Assembly (NCBI RefSeq): GCF_003026395.1
Contig: NZ_PYOO01000002.1
Coordinates: 186,001 to 250,000, forward strand
From: Photobacterium iliopiscarium
Lineage (GTDB): Bacteria > Pseudomonadota > Gammaproteobacteria > Enterobacterales > Vibrionaceae
Direction of reading: 5' to 3'
Length of the DNA: 64,000 nucleotides
The notes under the pieces were generated by a model, which saw nothing but the letters and a program-made list of their open reading frames with translations, did not search any database and had not been told where the DNA came from. Positions within the stretch are counted from its first letter, which is position 1, and every line of letters starts with the position of its first letter. The position numbers were made by a program, and so were the translations under genes. Of this stretch, positions 1 to 10,383 are shown piece after piece.

Positions 1-1
1 T

Positions 2-385
2 ATGTTACAGCTAGTAAAACGTTTAAAAAGTGTGATAAAGGGAGAACATGGCAAAGGCCGTATTGCAACTCAAGCCTACGTACTTGAAAATACACGCTTA
101 GATAATATGCAATTAAGAATTAATATTGAAAACGTCGTTAAACGTGCTAATGATGCTCGCTTAAAACGTCAATTTGGCACAGCCAAACAATTGCTTAAAA
201 AAGGGATTGATGTTCTATCATCTCGTAATGATGATTATGCAACTAAAGCCAAGCAGAAACTTCAGTACATGCTAGGTGAAATTGATAATAATATGAGTGT
301 CAGTAGCGAGCAAGAACGCCAACAATTACTCGAAAAAGATAATGATGAATTAGATGTCTTATTTCAACCAAAGCGAAAATGGTGA
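2..385 (+). CDS. Hypothetical protein, probably the C-terminal part of a longer gene
   Basis: The frame is open from the left edge to a TGA just before position 386. The first ATG lies at base 2 and no upstream sequence is visible, so the true start may lie outside the window. The 127 visible residues are hydrophilic and rich in Lys, Arg, Gln and Asn, with long amphipathic helical stretches (around residues 40-95) and an acidic segment before a basic KRKW end. There is no signal peptide or membrane segment. I do not recognise a family. A hairpin terminator follows about 35 bases downstream, so this gene ends its transcript before miaE. Confidence 0.6.
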   Translation: MLQLVKRLKSVIKGEHGKGRIATQAYVLENTRLDNMQLRINIENVVKRANDARLKRQFGTAKQLLKKGIDVLSSRNDDYATKAKQKLQYMLGEIDNNMSVSSEQERQQLLEKDNDELDVLFQPKRKW

Positions 386-420
386 TTTAATTCTCTTTGT
401 CTTACACTAGCTCAACGATA

Positions 421-444
421 AAGGTCGCCATCGCGGCCTTTTTT
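421..444 (+). terminator. Rho-independent terminator before miaE
   Basis: AAGGTCGC and GCGGCCTT form an 8-bp stem with one G-U pair around a CATC loop, followed by a T run. It closes the transcript of the first gene. Confidence 0.75.
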
Positions 445-478
445 ACGCCTTCGATAACAATAAATAAAGACATGCCTT

Positions 479-1282
479 ATGGATAACGATAACACTCAAC
501 ACATGGTTAATGAATTACTCAAGCCTATCAATCAATTTCTTCAATGTGAAACCCCTGATGGCTGGATCCAGGAAGCCAGAAAACCAGAAAACCTGATCCC
601 ATTACTGGTTGATCATTGTAATTGTGAGCTTAAAGCAAGTCAGACAGCCATGTTTATGGTCCGTAAATATGCCGTCGATAAGCAGAGTGGTGAGGCACTA
701 ATGGCATGGGCGAAACCTTATGAAGATTTCGTTTATGGTGGAAATAACCGCTCAACAGCCCATTTTCACAGTAAGAAAAATGGCCTACTCGCCCCACTAA
801 CGCCTCGCAGTGATTTTTCTCATGGCCAAGAATTGATCGATAAAATGGTGCGGCTAATAAAAGAAGAATTTCATCACTTTGAACAAGTGTTAGAAATTAT
901 GGATAAGCGTAGTATCCCTTATAGCAACCTTCATGCAGGACGTTATGCCAAAGGGTTAATGAAAGCCGTACGTACGCATGAACCTGCGACGTTAATCGAT
1001 AAGCTTATTGTCGGTGCATACATAGAAGCACGATCTTGTGAACGATTCGCTAAACTTGCGCCTTATTTAGATCCAGAACTTAAAAAGTTCTATATTTCAT
1101 TATTACGTTCAGAAGCGCGTCATTATCAAGATTACCTGACTCTGGCTGAAAAAATCGCTGGAACAAACATTGCCGATCGTATTCGAGCAATTGGTAGCAA
1201 AGAAGCTGAATTAATTATAACGCCTGATGATACATTCCGATTTCACAGTGGTCTTCCTGTCACCACCATCGCTTGTGTTTAA
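479..1282 (+). CDS. miaE: tRNA 2-methylthio-N6-isopentenyladenosine(37) hydroxylase MiaE
   Basis: MiaE is a non-haem diiron monooxygenase that hydroxylates the isopentenyl group of ms2i6A37 in tRNAs reading UNN codons, giving ms2io6A. The 267-residue protein has the ferritin-like helical fold signature: E50 in the CELKA helix, KEEFHHF at 128-134, EARSCERF at 183-190 and SEARHYQ at 211-217, which supply the carboxylate and histidine iron ligands. Length is normal for the family (about 250-270). The ATG at 479 has only a weak ribosome site; a second in-frame ATG at 503 is possible. The gene stands alone between two terminators. MiaE is common in Salmonella and Vibrionaceae but absent from E. 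coli K-12. Confidence 0.93.
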   Translation: MDNDNTQHMVNELLKPINQFLQCETPDGWIQEARKPENLIPLLVDHCNCELKASQTAMFMVRKYAVDKQSGEALMAWAKPYEDFVYGGNNRSTAHFHSKKNGLLAPLTPRSDFSHGQELIDKMVRLIKEEFHHFEQVLEIMDKRSIPYSNLHAGRYAKGLMKAVRTHEPATLIDKLIVGAYIEARSCERFAKLAPYLDPELKKFYISLLRSEARHYQDYLTLAEKIAGTNIADRIRAIGSKEAELIITPDDTFRFHSGLPVTTIACV

Positions 1283-1310
1283 AATCATAAGATCACGTGT
1301 AGCACCTACA

Positions 1311-1340
1311 AAAAAACCGCCAAATTTGGCGGTTTTTTTT
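1311..1340. terminator. Bidirectional terminator between miaE and topA
   Basis: A run of A, CCGCC, AAATTT, GGCGG and a run of T form a hairpin with U-tracts readable on both strands. It serves miaE from the left and topA from the right. Confidence 0.9.
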
Positions 1341-1357
1341 AATCACAGAATAATGAA

Positions 1358-4009
1358 TTACTCTTCTTCTGCTGATTTTTCTTTTTTAGGCTTTTTACGC
1401 TTATCGGTAATTTCCCATTTACCATCCACAAATAGACCCGTCCAGCCACTTGGCTTACCGTCTATTTCTGAGCGCACATAGTTTTCTTTCGTTTTACGAG
1501 AGAAACGAATCACTGTTGGTAAACCATCAGGATCAGCCACAGGCGCATCAGTTAAGTATAAGAACTTAGGTGATAAACGTTCTTTAAAGCGTACAAGCTC
1601 TTCCACTAAAGGTGCACGGGTTTCACGTGATTTAGGGAAGGTACTCGCTGCCATGAACAAACCAGACGCACCATCACGTAAAACAAAGTACGCATTAGTG
1701 TCTTGTGTACATGGAATTTCAGGTAAATGTACAGGATCTTCTTTTGGTGGCGCAACTTCGCCATTCTTTAGAATCTTACGGGTGTTCTTACACTCTTCGT
1801 TAGTACACCCCATGTACTTACCAAAACGACCGTTCTTCAGTTCCATATCAGAACCACACTTGTCGCATTCAATCAGCGGACCTTCATAGCCTTTAAGCTT
1901 GAACTCACCTTTTTCAACAATGTAACCATCACAGCTTGGGTTATTACCACAAACGTGAAGTTTACGATCTTGATCAATCAGGTAAGCATCCATTGCTGTG
2001 CTACAAATAGGACAACGTTTCTTGGCACGTAATGCTGCCGTTTCAACATCTTCCTCTAGAACATTAACAATGCCTTCTTCGCTGCCTAAATTGATCGTTG
2101 TTTTACAACGCTCTTTAGGTGGCAATGCGTAGCCAGAACAACCAAGGAATACCCCAGTTGATGCAGTACGAATACCCATTGGACGCGAACATGTTGGACA
2201 TTGAATATCAGTTAGCACGATATTGTTAGGCTGCATACCGCCTTCTGATTCATCTAACTCCGCTTTTTGAAGCTCAGTTGTAAAATCAGAGAAGAACTCA
2301 TCGAGTACTTTCTTCCAGTTTTTCTCACCTTCAGCGATTTTATCAAGATTACCTTCCATACGGGCAGTAAAATCAAAATCCATCAAATCAGGAAAACTGT
2401 TATCAAGGCGGTTAGAAACAATCTCACCCATCTTTTCTGCATAGAATCGACGTTGATCAACACGTACATAGCCACGATCTTGAATGGTTGAAATAATCGA
2501 CGCATACGTTGATGGACGACCAATACCACGCTTTTCAAGTTCTTTAACCAATGCTGCTTCTGTAAAGCGAGCTGGTGGCTTAGTAAAATGCTGCTTAGGC
2601 TCAACATGTTCTAACTTCAATACATCGCCAACGTTTACTTCTGGCAATGTTGTGTCTTCATTTTTACCAGATGGACGCTGTACTAATGTCCAACCTGCAA
2701 AACGCAATGTACGGCCTTTCGCTTTTAGCAAGAAATTACCTGCTTTAACGTTGATCGTACTTGAATCGTATTTTGCTGGCATCATCTGACAAGACACAAA
2801 TTGACGCCAAATTAAGTCATACAACTTAACTGCGTCTTGATCCATGCCTTCTAAATGTTCGGCTTTTACTTCAACGCTTGAAGGACGAATGGCTTCGTGC
2901 GCTTCTTGAGCATTTTTCTTACTACCATAAATATTGGCATTTTCAGGTAAATACTCATTACCGTACTCACTACCAATAAACTCACGCGCAGCTTCAACCG
3001 CCTCTTTTGAAAGGTTGGTTGAGTCAGTACGCATGTAAGTAATATAACCCGCTTCATACAGACGCTGTGCAAGGCCCATGGTGCGCTTAACACCATAACC
3101 TAGACGTGTACTTGCCGCTTGTTGAAGTGTCGAGGTGATATAAGGCGCAGATGGCTTACTGCTGGTTGGGCGATCTTCACGCTCAATCACTTCATACGCT
3201 GCTTTTTCAAGTAGCGCATGGGCAGCCATCGTATCGACTTTATTTTCAGGACGGAATGCTTTACCCGCCTGTTGCGCGACCATTAATCGTAATGCATCTT
3301 TGCCTACGGTTAAGGTATCAGCATGAATATCCCAAAACTCTTCAGGATCAAATGCGTTAATTTCATGCTCACGTTCCACAATCAGCTTTACCGCCACTGA
3401 TTGTACACGACCAGCAGAAAGGCCACGTGCAACCTTTTTCCACAATAGTGGTGATACCATGAAGCCAACAACACGGTCGAGGAATCGACGGGCTTGTTGC
3501 GCATTCACGCCATCAATATTCAATTCACCAGGTTGTTCAAATGCTTGTTGAATCGCATTTTTAGTGATTTCGTTAAATACAACTCGTTTATAGCGTGATT
3601 CATCGCCACCGATGATCTCACGAAGGTGCCACGCAATGGCTTCTCCTTCGCGGTCTAAATCCGTTGCGAGATAGATACAGTCAGCATCTTCTGCTAATTT
3701 TTGAAGTTCACTAACGACTTTTTCTTTACCAGGAAGTATTTCATAATGCGCATTCCAATCATCATAGGGATCAACACCCATCTTGCTGATTAACGCTTTA
3801 CGATCTTTCTTGTGTTTAATCGCCGCTTTTTCTTCAACACTCAACCCTTTAGTCGATGTTGCCACAGCTTTTTTACCGCCACTGCGGGCGCCCGTTGGTA
3901 AATCACGTACGTGACCAACGCTTGATTTTACAATGAAATCCTTACCCAAGTACTTATTGATTGTTTTCGCCTTGGCAGGGGACTCCACGATAACGAGAGA
4001 TTTACCCAT
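1358..4009 (-). CDS. topA: DNA topoisomerase I (type IA, omega protein)
   Basis: TopA relaxes negative supercoils by cleaving one strand and passing the other. The 883 residues hold an N-terminal Toprim domain with the acidic triad motif DLDREGE (D117, D119), the catalytic tyrosine Y325 in TYMRTDST, and three C-terminal zinc-ribbon modules (paired Cys motifs such as CPTC, CPIC and CDKC) from about residue 600 on. The end is Lys/Glu rich ([12 protein letters not shown]). Length is close to E. coli TopA (865). The ATG at 4009 begins [16 protein letters not shown], the canonical N-terminus. The gene is convergent with miaE and divergent from yciN, the same topA-yciN adjacency as in enterobacteria. 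Confidence 0.98.
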   Translation of the reverse strand: MGKSLVIVESPAKAKTINKYLGKDFIVKSSVGHVRDLPTGARSGGKKAVATSTKGLSVEEKAAIKHKKDRKALISKMGVDPYDDWNAHYEILPGKEKVVSELQKLAEDADCIYLATDLDREGEAIAWHLREIIGGDESRYKRVVFNEITKNAIQQAFEQPGELNIDGVNAQQARRFLDRVVGFMVSPLLWKKVARGLSAGRVQSVAVKLIVEREHEINAFDPEEFWDIHADTLTVGKDALRLMVAQQAGKAFRPENKVDTMAAHALLEKAAYEVIEREDRPTSSKPSAPYITSTLQQAASTRLGYGVKRTMGLAQRLYEAGYITYMRTDSTNLSKEAVEAAREFIGSEYGNEYLPENANIYGSKKNAQEAHEAIRPSSVEVKAEHLEGMDQDAVKLYDLIWRQFVSCQMMPAKYDSSTINVKAGNFLLKAKGRTLRFAGWTLVQRPSGKNEDTTLPEVNVGDVLKLEHVEPKQHFTKPPARFTEAALVKELEKRGIGRPSTYASIISTIQDRGYVRVDQRRFYAEKMGEIVSNRLDNSFPDLMDFDFTARMEGNLDKIAEGEKNWKKVLDEFFSDFTTELQKAELDESEGGMQPNNIVLTDIQCPTCSRPMGIRTASTGVFLGCSGYALPPKERCKTTINLGSEEGIVNVLEEDVETAALRAKKRCPICSTAMDAYLIDQDRKLHVCGNNPSCDGYIVEKGEFKLKGYEGPLIECDKCGSDMELKNGRFGKYMGCTNEECKNTRKILKNGEVAPPKEDPVHLPEIPCTQDTNAYFVLRDGASGLFMAASTFPKSRETRAPLVEELVRFKERLSPKFLYLTDAPVADPDGLPTVIRFSRKTKENYVRSEIDGKPSGWTGLFVDGKWEITDKRKKPKKEKSAEEE

Positions 4010-4628
4010 AATGACCCTATTACGTCCTCGTGCTCGCTAATTCTAAAAATATAAATAACTGCTTAGCTAATCATTAGCGCCACAACATTCGACCAATCTC
4101 ATTAAGTCACTAATCGAAGAATCTAACCAGAGTAGTGAATTAATATGATGAGTTACAATTTGAGAATGATACATATTTGCAATTAATTATTGCACTTCAT
4201 TTTCGTAAAATACTCTTTACATATTGGGCTAGAAAATAAGAAGGTCAACTGCTTTTTAATTAATTTCGTCTATTTGGTTGTACCTTCCGCACTTGTTGTT
4301 AATTTGTAAATATTTTTCACAGTACGTTTTAGCCCCTTACAACGTACTGATAATCAAGGCGATAAAATTCAAATTTACCTTATAGGACAATCACTTTGAT
4401 AGTTTCTAGCCTCTGTAATAACATAAAACCGCATCATCATTATCATCTATATAGAATTATTTGATCAGCTTTACTAATTTTTTTTGCATTTAATCACAGT
4501 ATTTGTTCTTTTTAATATAATTTGCACTCTTATTTGAATAAATATTAACCAATTGACAATCTTGTTATTTGTTTTCTAGGTGCAACTTACTTAAACTGTA
4601 TTTATTTCACTATCAATGAGTATTAATC
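4010..4628. promoter_or_regulatory. 620-base divergent intergenic region, topA / yciN
   Basis: No coding sequence is visible. The stretch is very AT rich and must hold the leftward topA promoter and the rightward yciN promoter. Two inverted repeats stand out: CAGTACGTT / AACGTACTG around a 12-base loop at 4320-4349 (perfect 9-bp arms), and TGCAAT-TAATT-ATTGCA at 4178-4194. Neither has a T run, so they look more like operators or mRNA structures than terminators. I cannot assign a regulator. Confidence 0.5.
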
Positions 4629-4886
4629 ATGGCTAATAAAGCTGAAATTTCGATCAATGAGTTATTAATGATCGCAAATCAAATCATTCAAGATAACAAA
4701 GATTATGCCGAAGGCATGCGCGCAACATCGGTTACAGAGAAAGATGGCGTGTTGATATTCAAAGGTGAATACTTCCTTGATGATGATGGTCTGCCAACAG
4801 CTAAAACGACTGCTGTATTTAATATGTTTAAATTCCTAGCTCATAAATTATCGCCAGAATTCACGCTAAATACGCTACTTGTTTAA
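4629..4886 (+). CDS. yciN: YciN family protein (DUF2498)
   Basis: This 85-residue soluble protein matches E. coli YciN along its whole length: TSVTEKDGVLIF, YFLDDDGLPTAKTTAVFNMF and KFLAHKLS correspond closely to the E. coli sequence. The family is small, cytosolic and of unknown function. Its position between topA and sohB is conserved with E. coli, which supports orthology. The ATG at 4629 gives the standard length. A strong hairpin directly after the stop shows a short transcript of its own. Confidence 0.9.
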   Translation: MANKAEISINELLMIANQIIQDNKDYAEGMRATSVTEKDGVLIFKGEYFLDDDGLPTAKTTAVFNMFKFLAHKLSPEFTLNTLLV

Positions 4887-4888
4887 AC

Positions 4889-4921
4889 AAAAAAAACCCG
4901 CAATCACTGCGGGGTTTTTTT
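4889..4921. terminator. Bidirectional terminator yciN / sohB
   Basis: CCCGCA-ATCAC-TGCGGG hairpin with an A run on the left and a T run on the right; it serves both convergent genes. Confidence 0.9.
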
Positions 4922-4941
4922 ATACGACAACGTAAATTGTA

Positions 4942-6003
4942 TTACATAAATGGACGCTGACCACGCGCTACCCACTTCATTAATAATGTATCCGCAGCTT
5001 CACTTGACGCGCCAGATAACTTCTCAATTAACTTCTTACGACGTACATATTTCACTTGTAATACTTCACGCGCTTTACACGCTTCAGTGATCAAATCATC
5101 ACTGGTGCTAATCTGATCAACTAAGCCTAATTCAAGTGCTTGTTGACCAAACCAATGCTCACCTGTTGCCACTTTATTAAGATCAAGTTCAGGGCGATGA
5201 ACAGCAATAAATTGTTTAAATAAACCGTGTGTTTCTTCAATTTCTTCTTTGAATTTCTCACGCGCTTTATCTGAGTTTTCACCAAACATAGTTAAAGTAC
5301 GTTTAAACTCACCTGCGGTAATTTGTTCAAACTCAATATCGTTTTTCTTCAATACCTTACTAAAGTTTGGTAGCTGTGCAATAACGCCAATAGAGCCCAC
5401 AATAGCAAACGGTGCTGATACAATTTTATCCGCAACACATGCCATCATATAACCACCACTTGCGGCTACTTTATCAACAGCAATCGTTAGTGTAATACCC
5501 GCCGCTTTTAAACGATCAAGTTGTGATGATGCTAAACCATACGCATGTACCATACCGCCACCCGTTTCTAAACGTAGCAATACTTCATCACCTTCAATTG
5601 CAATCGCTAAAATAGCACTGATTTCTTGGCGTAATGACGACACTTCACGTGCATCAATACTGCCATGAAAATCAATCACAAATAAACGCGGATCACGGGT
5701 CGTGGTTAAATTACCATTTTTCACCGCTTGTTTTATTTCATTTTGGCGCGCTTTATCTTGTTCTTTATCTGATTTTTTATCCGCTTTATCACGTGCTTTT
5801 AATAACGCTTTATCAAATAAATGTAATTCTAGCTGCTCAACAGTCTCTTTATACTGTTCGGTTAAATCGATAACTTCTAGCTCACCTTTTTGCGAACCAT
5901 GACGACCATTTAACGCTTTTGCTAACACCAATATACCAACAATCGCAATAACAACTGTCGCTATTTTGGCGAAAAACAAACCATATTCAAACAAAAATTC
6001 CAA
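4942..6003 (-). CDS. sohB: Inner-membrane peptidase SohB (family S49)
   Basis: SohB is a membrane-anchored serine peptidase related to signal peptide peptidase SppA, thought to act in the periplasm. The 353-residue protein has an N-terminal membrane helix (about residues 8-30), a charged Lys/Asp linker (55-95) and the S49 core. The likely nucleophile is S182 in VAASGGYMMA and the likely general base is K234 in GEFKRT; the 52-residue spacing equals the Ser-Lys spacing known for bacterial SppA. Length fits E. coli SohB (349). It is convergent with yciN and divergent from yciK, preserving enteric gene order. Confidence 0.95.
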   Translation of the reverse strand: MEFLFEYGLFFAKIATVVIAIVGILVLAKALNGRHGSQKGELEVIDLTEQYKETVEQLELHLFDKALLKARDKADKKSDKEQDKARQNEIKQAVKNGNLTTTRDPRLFVIDFHGSIDAREVSSLRQEISAILAIAIEGDEVLLRLETGGGMVHAYGLASSQLDRLKAAGITLTIAVDKVAASGGYMMACVADKIVSAPFAIVGSIGVIAQLPNFSKVLKKNDIEFEQITAGEFKRTLTMFGENSDKAREKFKEEIEETHGLFKQFIAVHRPELDLNKVATGEHWFGQQALELGLVDQISTSDDLITEACKAREVLQVKYVRRKKLIEKLSGASSEAADTLLMKWVARGQRPFM

Positions 6004-6267
6004 GATTAAATCCTCTATTTGGCAAGAAAAAGCGCCATAATTTATTGTAAAAGAGTAATAACTATCGCCACTATTACGTCGATTTATCCCTATAATAAAC
6101 CAATATCATCGACACGATATTCACATAAAACCACATTCTCTCAGAATGTAAATTCTGATATGTTTTAGTAGTAATCGATATTACAGTCAAGCTCAAGACT
6201 TGATACGTTCTTAGATGAAAAAACACTCAAATAACGACAAAAAGACACTATTTAAAAGGAAGCTACG

Positions 6268-7035
6268 GTGGATTATCAAATTGCTGCGAATAATTTAAAA
6301 GATCGCGTGATATTAGTAACAGGCGCTGGTGATGGTATCGGCCGTGAAGCGGCAATCCAATATGCAGCTCATGGTGCGACCGTGCTGCTACTAGGAAGAA
6401 CCGTTGCCAAACTTGAAGCGGTTTACGATCAAATAGAAAAAAATGGCAATAAACAAGCTGTGATTATTCCTTTAGATTTAATGGGTGCAACCAAACAACA
6501 CTACCTTGAGATGGCAAGCACCATTCAGCAGCAATTTGGACGCTTAGATGGCGTACTACACAATGCGGGATTATTAGGTCAACTAAGTCCACTTGAGCAT
6601 ATTGAAGAAGCAACGTTTGATGATGTTATGCAAGTTAACGTAAAAGCACAGCTCTTACTTACCCAAGCAATTTTACCATTAATCAAACAATCACCAGATG
6701 GGCGAATTATCTTTACCTCATCAACCGTTGGTCACAACGGACGCGCATTTTGGGGAACTTATGCTATTTCTAAATTTGCCACAGAAGGCATGATGCAAGT
6801 ATTAGCCGATGAACTTAGTGATACATCAGTTAATGTTAATGCCATTAATCCAGGTGGCACTCGCACAGGGATGCGAGCACAAGCCTTTCCGGCGGAAGAT
6901 GCCCGTTTATTGAAAACACCACAAGATATTATGCCGCTTTACTTATACCTCATGGGACCTGAAAGCCGTCATGTTTCAGGGCAATGTATTGACGCTCAAC
7001 CTAAGCGTAAACCAAGTGTCAGTGGCGAAGAATAA
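6268..7035 (+). CDS. yciK: YciK family short-chain dehydrogenase/reductase
   Basis: A classical SDR of 255 residues with the NAD(P)-binding TGAGDGIG motif at 18-25, an NAG motif near 99-101, the catalytic serine in FTSSTVG (about 151-152) and the YxxxK pair Y165/K169. The substrate is unknown; E. coli YciK is an uncharacterised oxidoreductase. The codon start is supported by the AAAAGGAAGC ribosome site. In E. coli yciK is followed by btuR (cobalamin adenosyltransferase); here a terminator follows directly and btuR is absent from the window. The divergent neighbour is sohB, as in enterics. Confidence 0.92.
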   Translation: MDYQIAANNLKDRVILVTGAGDGIGREAAIQYAAHGATVLLLGRTVAKLEAVYDQIEKNGNKQAVIIPLDLMGATKQHYLEMASTIQQQFGRLDGVLHNAGLLGQLSPLEHIEEATFDDVMQVNVKAQLLLTQAILPLIKQSPDGRIIFTSSTVGHNGRAFWGTYAISKFATEGMMQVLADELSDTSVNVNAINPGGTRTGMRAQAFPAEDARLLKTPQDIMPLYLYLMGPESRHVSGQCIDAQPKRKPSVSGEE

Positions 7036-7072
7036 TAATGATTCAATGCTGTAATCAGTAAATTATAGCGAT

Positions 7073-7103
7073 AAAAAAAGCCGACATCGCTGTCGGCTTT
7101 TTT
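7073..7103. terminator. Bidirectional terminator yciK / rluB
   Basis: AGCCGACA-TCGC-TGTCGGCT stem with A run before and T run after; serves convergent yciK and rluB. Confidence 0.9.
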
Positions 7104-7144
7104 ACATCAATAGCGTACTTTACGCGTTAGTAGTATGTAGACAC

Positions 7145-8326
7145 TTACTTACGAGTACGAGGTTTAGCTGGCTTATTTGCTAATGGGTTACGACGATTTG
7201 CCGCATTACCAGAAGGCTTACGCTTACCAGAACCATTTTGTGGCTTATCTGATGCGTTATAAGGCTTCTTCTCATCATCTCGAGGCTTACCCGCAATGTG
7301 CACAGGTTTGCTTTGAGCGCGATCTGAACGTGGTTTAGGTTTAGTGTTATCACGAACAGGTGCGGGTTTAGTACGACCACGGCCACCACGTTGCTCTTGT
7401 TGTTGTGAATCAACTTCAGCATTACGGCTTGCACTTGATGGTGCACGACGATCATTATTACGACCGCGACGACCACCAGTACCAGTTGTCTCTACACGCT
7501 CTTCATGACGACGAACAGCACGACGAATTTGACGAATACCTTTTTTGCGCTTCTGGCCTTCAACGGTTAATAACGTTTCAGTTTCAGGTGGCAATTCTAC
7601 GGCAGTACGCAGTTCATTTACTTCTTTTAGTTCAAGCTCGCTCCAACCACCACGAGGCATATCTTTCGTTAAGTAAACATCACCATAACGAACACGTTTC
7701 AGACGACTAACCGTTACACCTTGTGAATCCCATAAACGACGAACTTCTCGGTTACGGCCTTCAGTGATCATAACGTAGAAAGTATGATTCATACCTTCAC
7801 CGCCAGAATAAACAACATCTTCAAAACGTGCTACGCCGTCTTCTAGCTCAACGCCTTTAACGACATTTTTTATCATCTGTTCGTTTACTTCACCAAATAC
7901 ACGTACCATGTATTCACGTTCTACAGTACGGCTTGGGTGCATTAAACGGTTAGCCAATTCACCATCGGTGGTGAAAAGTAGCAGGCCTGATGTGTTCGCA
8001 TCTAGACGACCAACAGAAACCCAACGGCCTGTTGTTAGACGTGGTAGACGATCGAAAACAGTACGACGACCTTCAGGATCATGACGAGTACATAGCTCAC
8101 CTTCTGGCTTGTTATAAGCCAAAATGCGACAGATTTCTTCATCTGATGAAATTAATGTGATGTTATTACCATCAATACGAACATTAACACTAAGATCTTC
8201 AAGACGATCACCCAGTGTAGCAACAACACCATCAACACTAACACGGCCGTTTTGAATCATTAATTCGATTTCACGACGAGAACCTTGACCAGCACGTGCT
8301 AGTACTTTTTGTAATTTTTCGCTCAT
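7145..8326 (-). CDS. rluB: 23S rRNA pseudouridine(2605) synthase RluB
   Basis: RluB isomerises U2605 of 23S rRNA to pseudouridine. From the ATG at 8326 ([13 protein letters not shown]) the protein has 393 residues: an N-terminal S4 RNA-binding domain (about 1-60), the RsuA/RluB catalytic core with nucleophile D109 in [13 protein letters not shown], and a very basic low-complexity tail from about residue 245 rich in Arg, Lys, Gly, Asn and Pro. An upstream TTG at 8404 would add 26 residues, but homologues start at MSEKLQK. The tail is typical of Vibrionaceae and enteric RluB though variable in sequence. Gene order (yciK, rluB, yciO, rnm, trp) matches E. coli. Confidence 0.95.
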   Translation of the reverse strand: MSEKLQKVLARAGQGSRREIELMIQNGRVSVDGVVATLGDRLEDLSVNVRIDGNNITLISSDEEICRILAYNKPEGELCTRHDPEGRRTVFDRLPRLTTGRWVSVGRLDANTSGLLLFTTDGELANRLMHPSRTVEREYMVRVFGEVNEQMIKNVVKGVELEDGVARFEDVVYSGGEGMNHTFYVMITEGRNREVRRLWDSQGVTVSRLKRVRYGDVYLTKDMPRGGWSELELKEVNELRTAVELPPETETLLTVEGQKRKKGIRQIRRAVRRHEERVETTGTGGRRGRNNDRRAPSSASRNAEVDSQQQEQRGGRGRTKPAPVRDNTKPKPRSDRAQSKPVHIAGKPRDDEKKPYNASDKPQNGSGKRKPSGNAANRRNPLANKPAKPRTRK

Positions 8327-8542
8327 TGTAAATAAACCTTTGTCGCCTTCACAGGCGTCGAAATTCTCATCAAAAAACCACCGATTGATACGTTCTAGTA
8401 GCAAGCATTGCTTTAAAAAGAAAGTGACATGGGATGATTGATGCGAATAGCAATAATTTGGATTCTAACGCGATAATCTATCATGCTAGATATGTAGCCG
8501 ATCATTATCGCAAATATAACGATTATTTACCATAAAAATAGC

Positions 8543-8579
8543 GATAAAAAAAACGTATCATAAACAACATGATACGTTT
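8543..8579 (-). terminator. Terminator downstream of rnm-yciO
   Basis: AAACGTATCAT and ATGATACGTTT are perfect 11-bp arms; the T run lies on the minus strand side, so it ends the leftward rnm-yciO transcript. Confidence 0.85.
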
Positions 8580-8628
8580 ATAAAAATGCATATAACAACA
8601 ATATAATTATGGCCGAAATTAAACGGTT

Positions 8629-9249
8629 TTATTCAAACGGCGTAATATCACCAGCGCCAATACGTACAATATCAATATTGCCGTCACTAAAATCGATAAC
8701 GGTTGTTGGCTGCTCACTGAGATAACCACCGTGCATAATAAGATCGACAGCGTGCTCTAATTGGTCACGAATCTCATCAGGATCTGCTTCTGTGGTCTCT
8801 TTACCCGGAAGAATCAAACTGGTCGACATCATCGGTTCACCCAAGGCTTCAAGTAATGCTAAAGCAATATTGTTATCGGGAACACGAATACCAATCGTTT
8901 TACGCTTAGCGTTCATCAATCGACGTGGGACTTCTTTGGTACCTTTAAAAATAAAGGTATAAGCACCTGGGGTATTATTTCGTAATAAACGAAACGCAAT
9001 ATTATCAACCCGAGTATAAAGCGACAGCTCAGATAAATCACGGCATAACAAGGTAAAGTTATGCTTATCGTTTAAACGTCGTATTTGGCAAATACGCTCT
9101 AGCGCTTGTTTGTTTTCCATTTGACAACCCAAGGCATAACCTGAGTCGGTAGGATAAACAACAACACCACCATTTTTAATAATATCAACCGCTTGATTAA
9201 TTAAACGCGTTTGAGGTGTTTCCGGATGCACATAAAAAAATTGACTCAT
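8629..9249 (-). CDS. yciO: YciO, TsaC/Sua5 (YrdC-like) family protein
   Basis: A 206-residue YrdC-fold protein. It has the [18 protein letters not shown] nucleotide-binding segment (about 26-43) and the IGIRVPDN and MSTSLILPG motifs of the TsaC/Sua5 family, which makes threonylcarbamoyl-AMP for t6A37 tRNA. E. coli YciO is a paralogue that does not substitute well for TsaC, so the exact role is uncertain. Its start codon overlaps the stop codon of the upstream gene rnm by 4 bases (ATGA-type coupling), so the two are translated together, as in E. coli. Confidence 0.93.
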   Translation of the reverse strand: MSQFFYVHPETPQTRLINQAVDIIKNGGVVVYPTDSGYALGCQMENKQALERICQIRRLNDKHNFTLLCRDLSELSLYTRVDNIAFRLLRNNTPGAYTFIFKGTKEVPRRLMNAKRKTIGIRVPDNNIALALLEALGEPMMSTSLILPGKETTEADPDEIRDQLEHAVDLIMHGGYLSEQPTTVIDFSDGNIDIVRIGAGDITPFE

Positions 9250-10139
9250 TTATCCTCCTTTGAGGCAGATAACTCCGTGGTTATTTCTACCTCAACCCGC
9301 TTTTTCTCTACCGTCCAATCTTGCCATAACGGCACCACATCTTTCGGTAACCACAAATTACGGCCTAATTCGGTCCATGGGGATGGATAATGAAAATCAG
9401 ACCCTTGTGAAGCGAGTAAATTATATTCAATGGCGTAATCCCCAAAAGTACGTCGTTCTTGCGGTGCTTGCTGAGGTTGAGCAACTTCAATGCCGTCGCC
9501 TTCTGCTTCAATAAAGTGCTGAATTAAGCGCTTTATCCATTTTGCCGTCATTTGGTAACGACCGGGATGAGCAATAACAGCTTGGCCACCAGCAGCATGG
9601 ATCACCGTCACGGCATCAGCAATTGAGCACCAACTTGGTGGCACATAACCAGGATTGCCTCGGGTTAAGAATTTCTTAAACACCGCTTGCATAGTTTTGG
9701 CATAACCTTGTTCAACCAACCAACGAGCAAAATGCGCACGCGTAATCGACGCGTCGCCCGCTAATGCCATTGCACCGTCAAAAGCGCCTGGCATCTTATT
9801 TTTTTCTAACCGTGCGCCAATCTCTTTTGCACGTTCAAGTCGGTGTTCGGCTTGGGCGCTAATAAATGAAATTAACTCAGGATGATTGGGATCTATATTA
9901 AGCCCAACGATATGAATATCAAAGTTTTGCCACACCGTTGATATCTCAATACCATTAATTAACGTAATCGGTAATTGTTCTTGTTCAATAACGGCATGCG
10001 CTTGTGCAAGCCCATTAATCGTATCGTGATCGGTAATTGCCAACACATCAACCCGCATATCCACGGCACGTCGAACAAGATCTTGCGGCGATAAGCGGCC
10101 GTCTGACGCTGTAGTATGACAATGTAAATCAAACAACAT
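9246..10139 (-). CDS. rnm: PHP-domain 5'-3' exoribonuclease Rnm (RNase AM, YciV)
   Basis: Rnm removes extra 5' nucleotides from 5S, 16S and 23S rRNA precursors and also acts on short 3',5'-phosphorylated nucleotides. The 297-residue protein starts with the PHP metal motif [11 protein letters not shown] (H6, H8, D13), followed by ITDHDT at 36-41, further metal histidines around IAHPGRY, and a C-terminal SQGSDFHYP motif near residue 255. Length matches E. coli YciV (293). It is the first gene of the rnm-yciO pair and is divergent from trpE, whose operator lies only about 30 bases away; their promoters must share this gap. Confidence 0.93.
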   Translation of the reverse strand: MLFDLHCHTTASDGRLSPQDLVRRAVDMRVDVLAITDHDTINGLAQAHAVIEQEQLPITLINGIEISTVWQNFDIHIVGLNIDPNHPELISFISAQAEHRLERAKEIGARLEKNKMPGAFDGAMALAGDASITRAHFARWLVEQGYAKTMQAVFKKFLTRGNPGYVPPSWCSIADAVTVIHAAGGQAVIAHPGRYQMTAKWIKRLIQHFIEAEGDGIEVAQPQQAPQERRTFGDYAIEYNLLASQGSDFHYPSPWTELGRNLWLPKDVVPLWQDWTVEKKRVEVEITTELSASKEDK

Positions 10140-10152
10140 AACTTTTACTTCT

Positions 10153-10190
10153 TGACTTTGTTTTTATGAACTAGTTTACTAGTACGCAAT
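10153..10190 (+). promoter_or_regulatory. trp promoter with TrpR operator
   Basis: TTGACT at 10153-10158, a 17-base spacer and TTTACT at 10176-10181 form the promoter. GAACTAGTTTACTAGTACG at 10168-10186 overlaps the -10 box and is almost identical to the E. coli trp operator (GAACTAGTTAACTAGTACG), with the same placement. The operon is therefore expected to be repressed by TrpR with tryptophan. Confidence 0.93.
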
Positions 10191-10310
10191 TACTAGGAAT
10201 GATATTTGCTTTTATCATCATCGCCTTTAGCTAGTTTAAACCAATTCACTGCTATATACCTGATACCTTGGTAAGCCTTGGATATAGCAGCAGACAAATA
10301 GGATAACGTC

Positions 10311-10379
10311 ATGTTACAGCAAATTAGTATCCAACGACCGCCTTTCTTGATTATTTACGAATGGCAAGCCATGTTATAG
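10311..10379 (+). CDS. trpL: Candidate trp leader peptide with a single Trp codon
   Basis: An ATG preceded by AGGA at a spacing of six bases opens a 22-codon frame, MLQQISIQRPPFLIIYEWQAML, inside the trp leader about 120 bases after the likely transcription start. The site and the good ribosome-binding sequence suit a leader peptide, but only one Trp codon (position 18) is present instead of the usual tandem pair. It may be a decayed leader or a chance frame. An overlapping frame at 10361-10447 (28 codons from an ATG without a clear ribosome site) encodes an aromatic cluster NIWYFY and is an alternative. Confidence 0.35.
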   Translation: MLQQISIQRPPFLIIYEWQAML

Positions 10380-10383
10380 AAAC

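Noticed and set aside
1227..1481. Rightward frame over the end of miaE and topA
   Set aside because: It crosses the strong bidirectional terminator at 1311-1340 and overlaps two certain genes.
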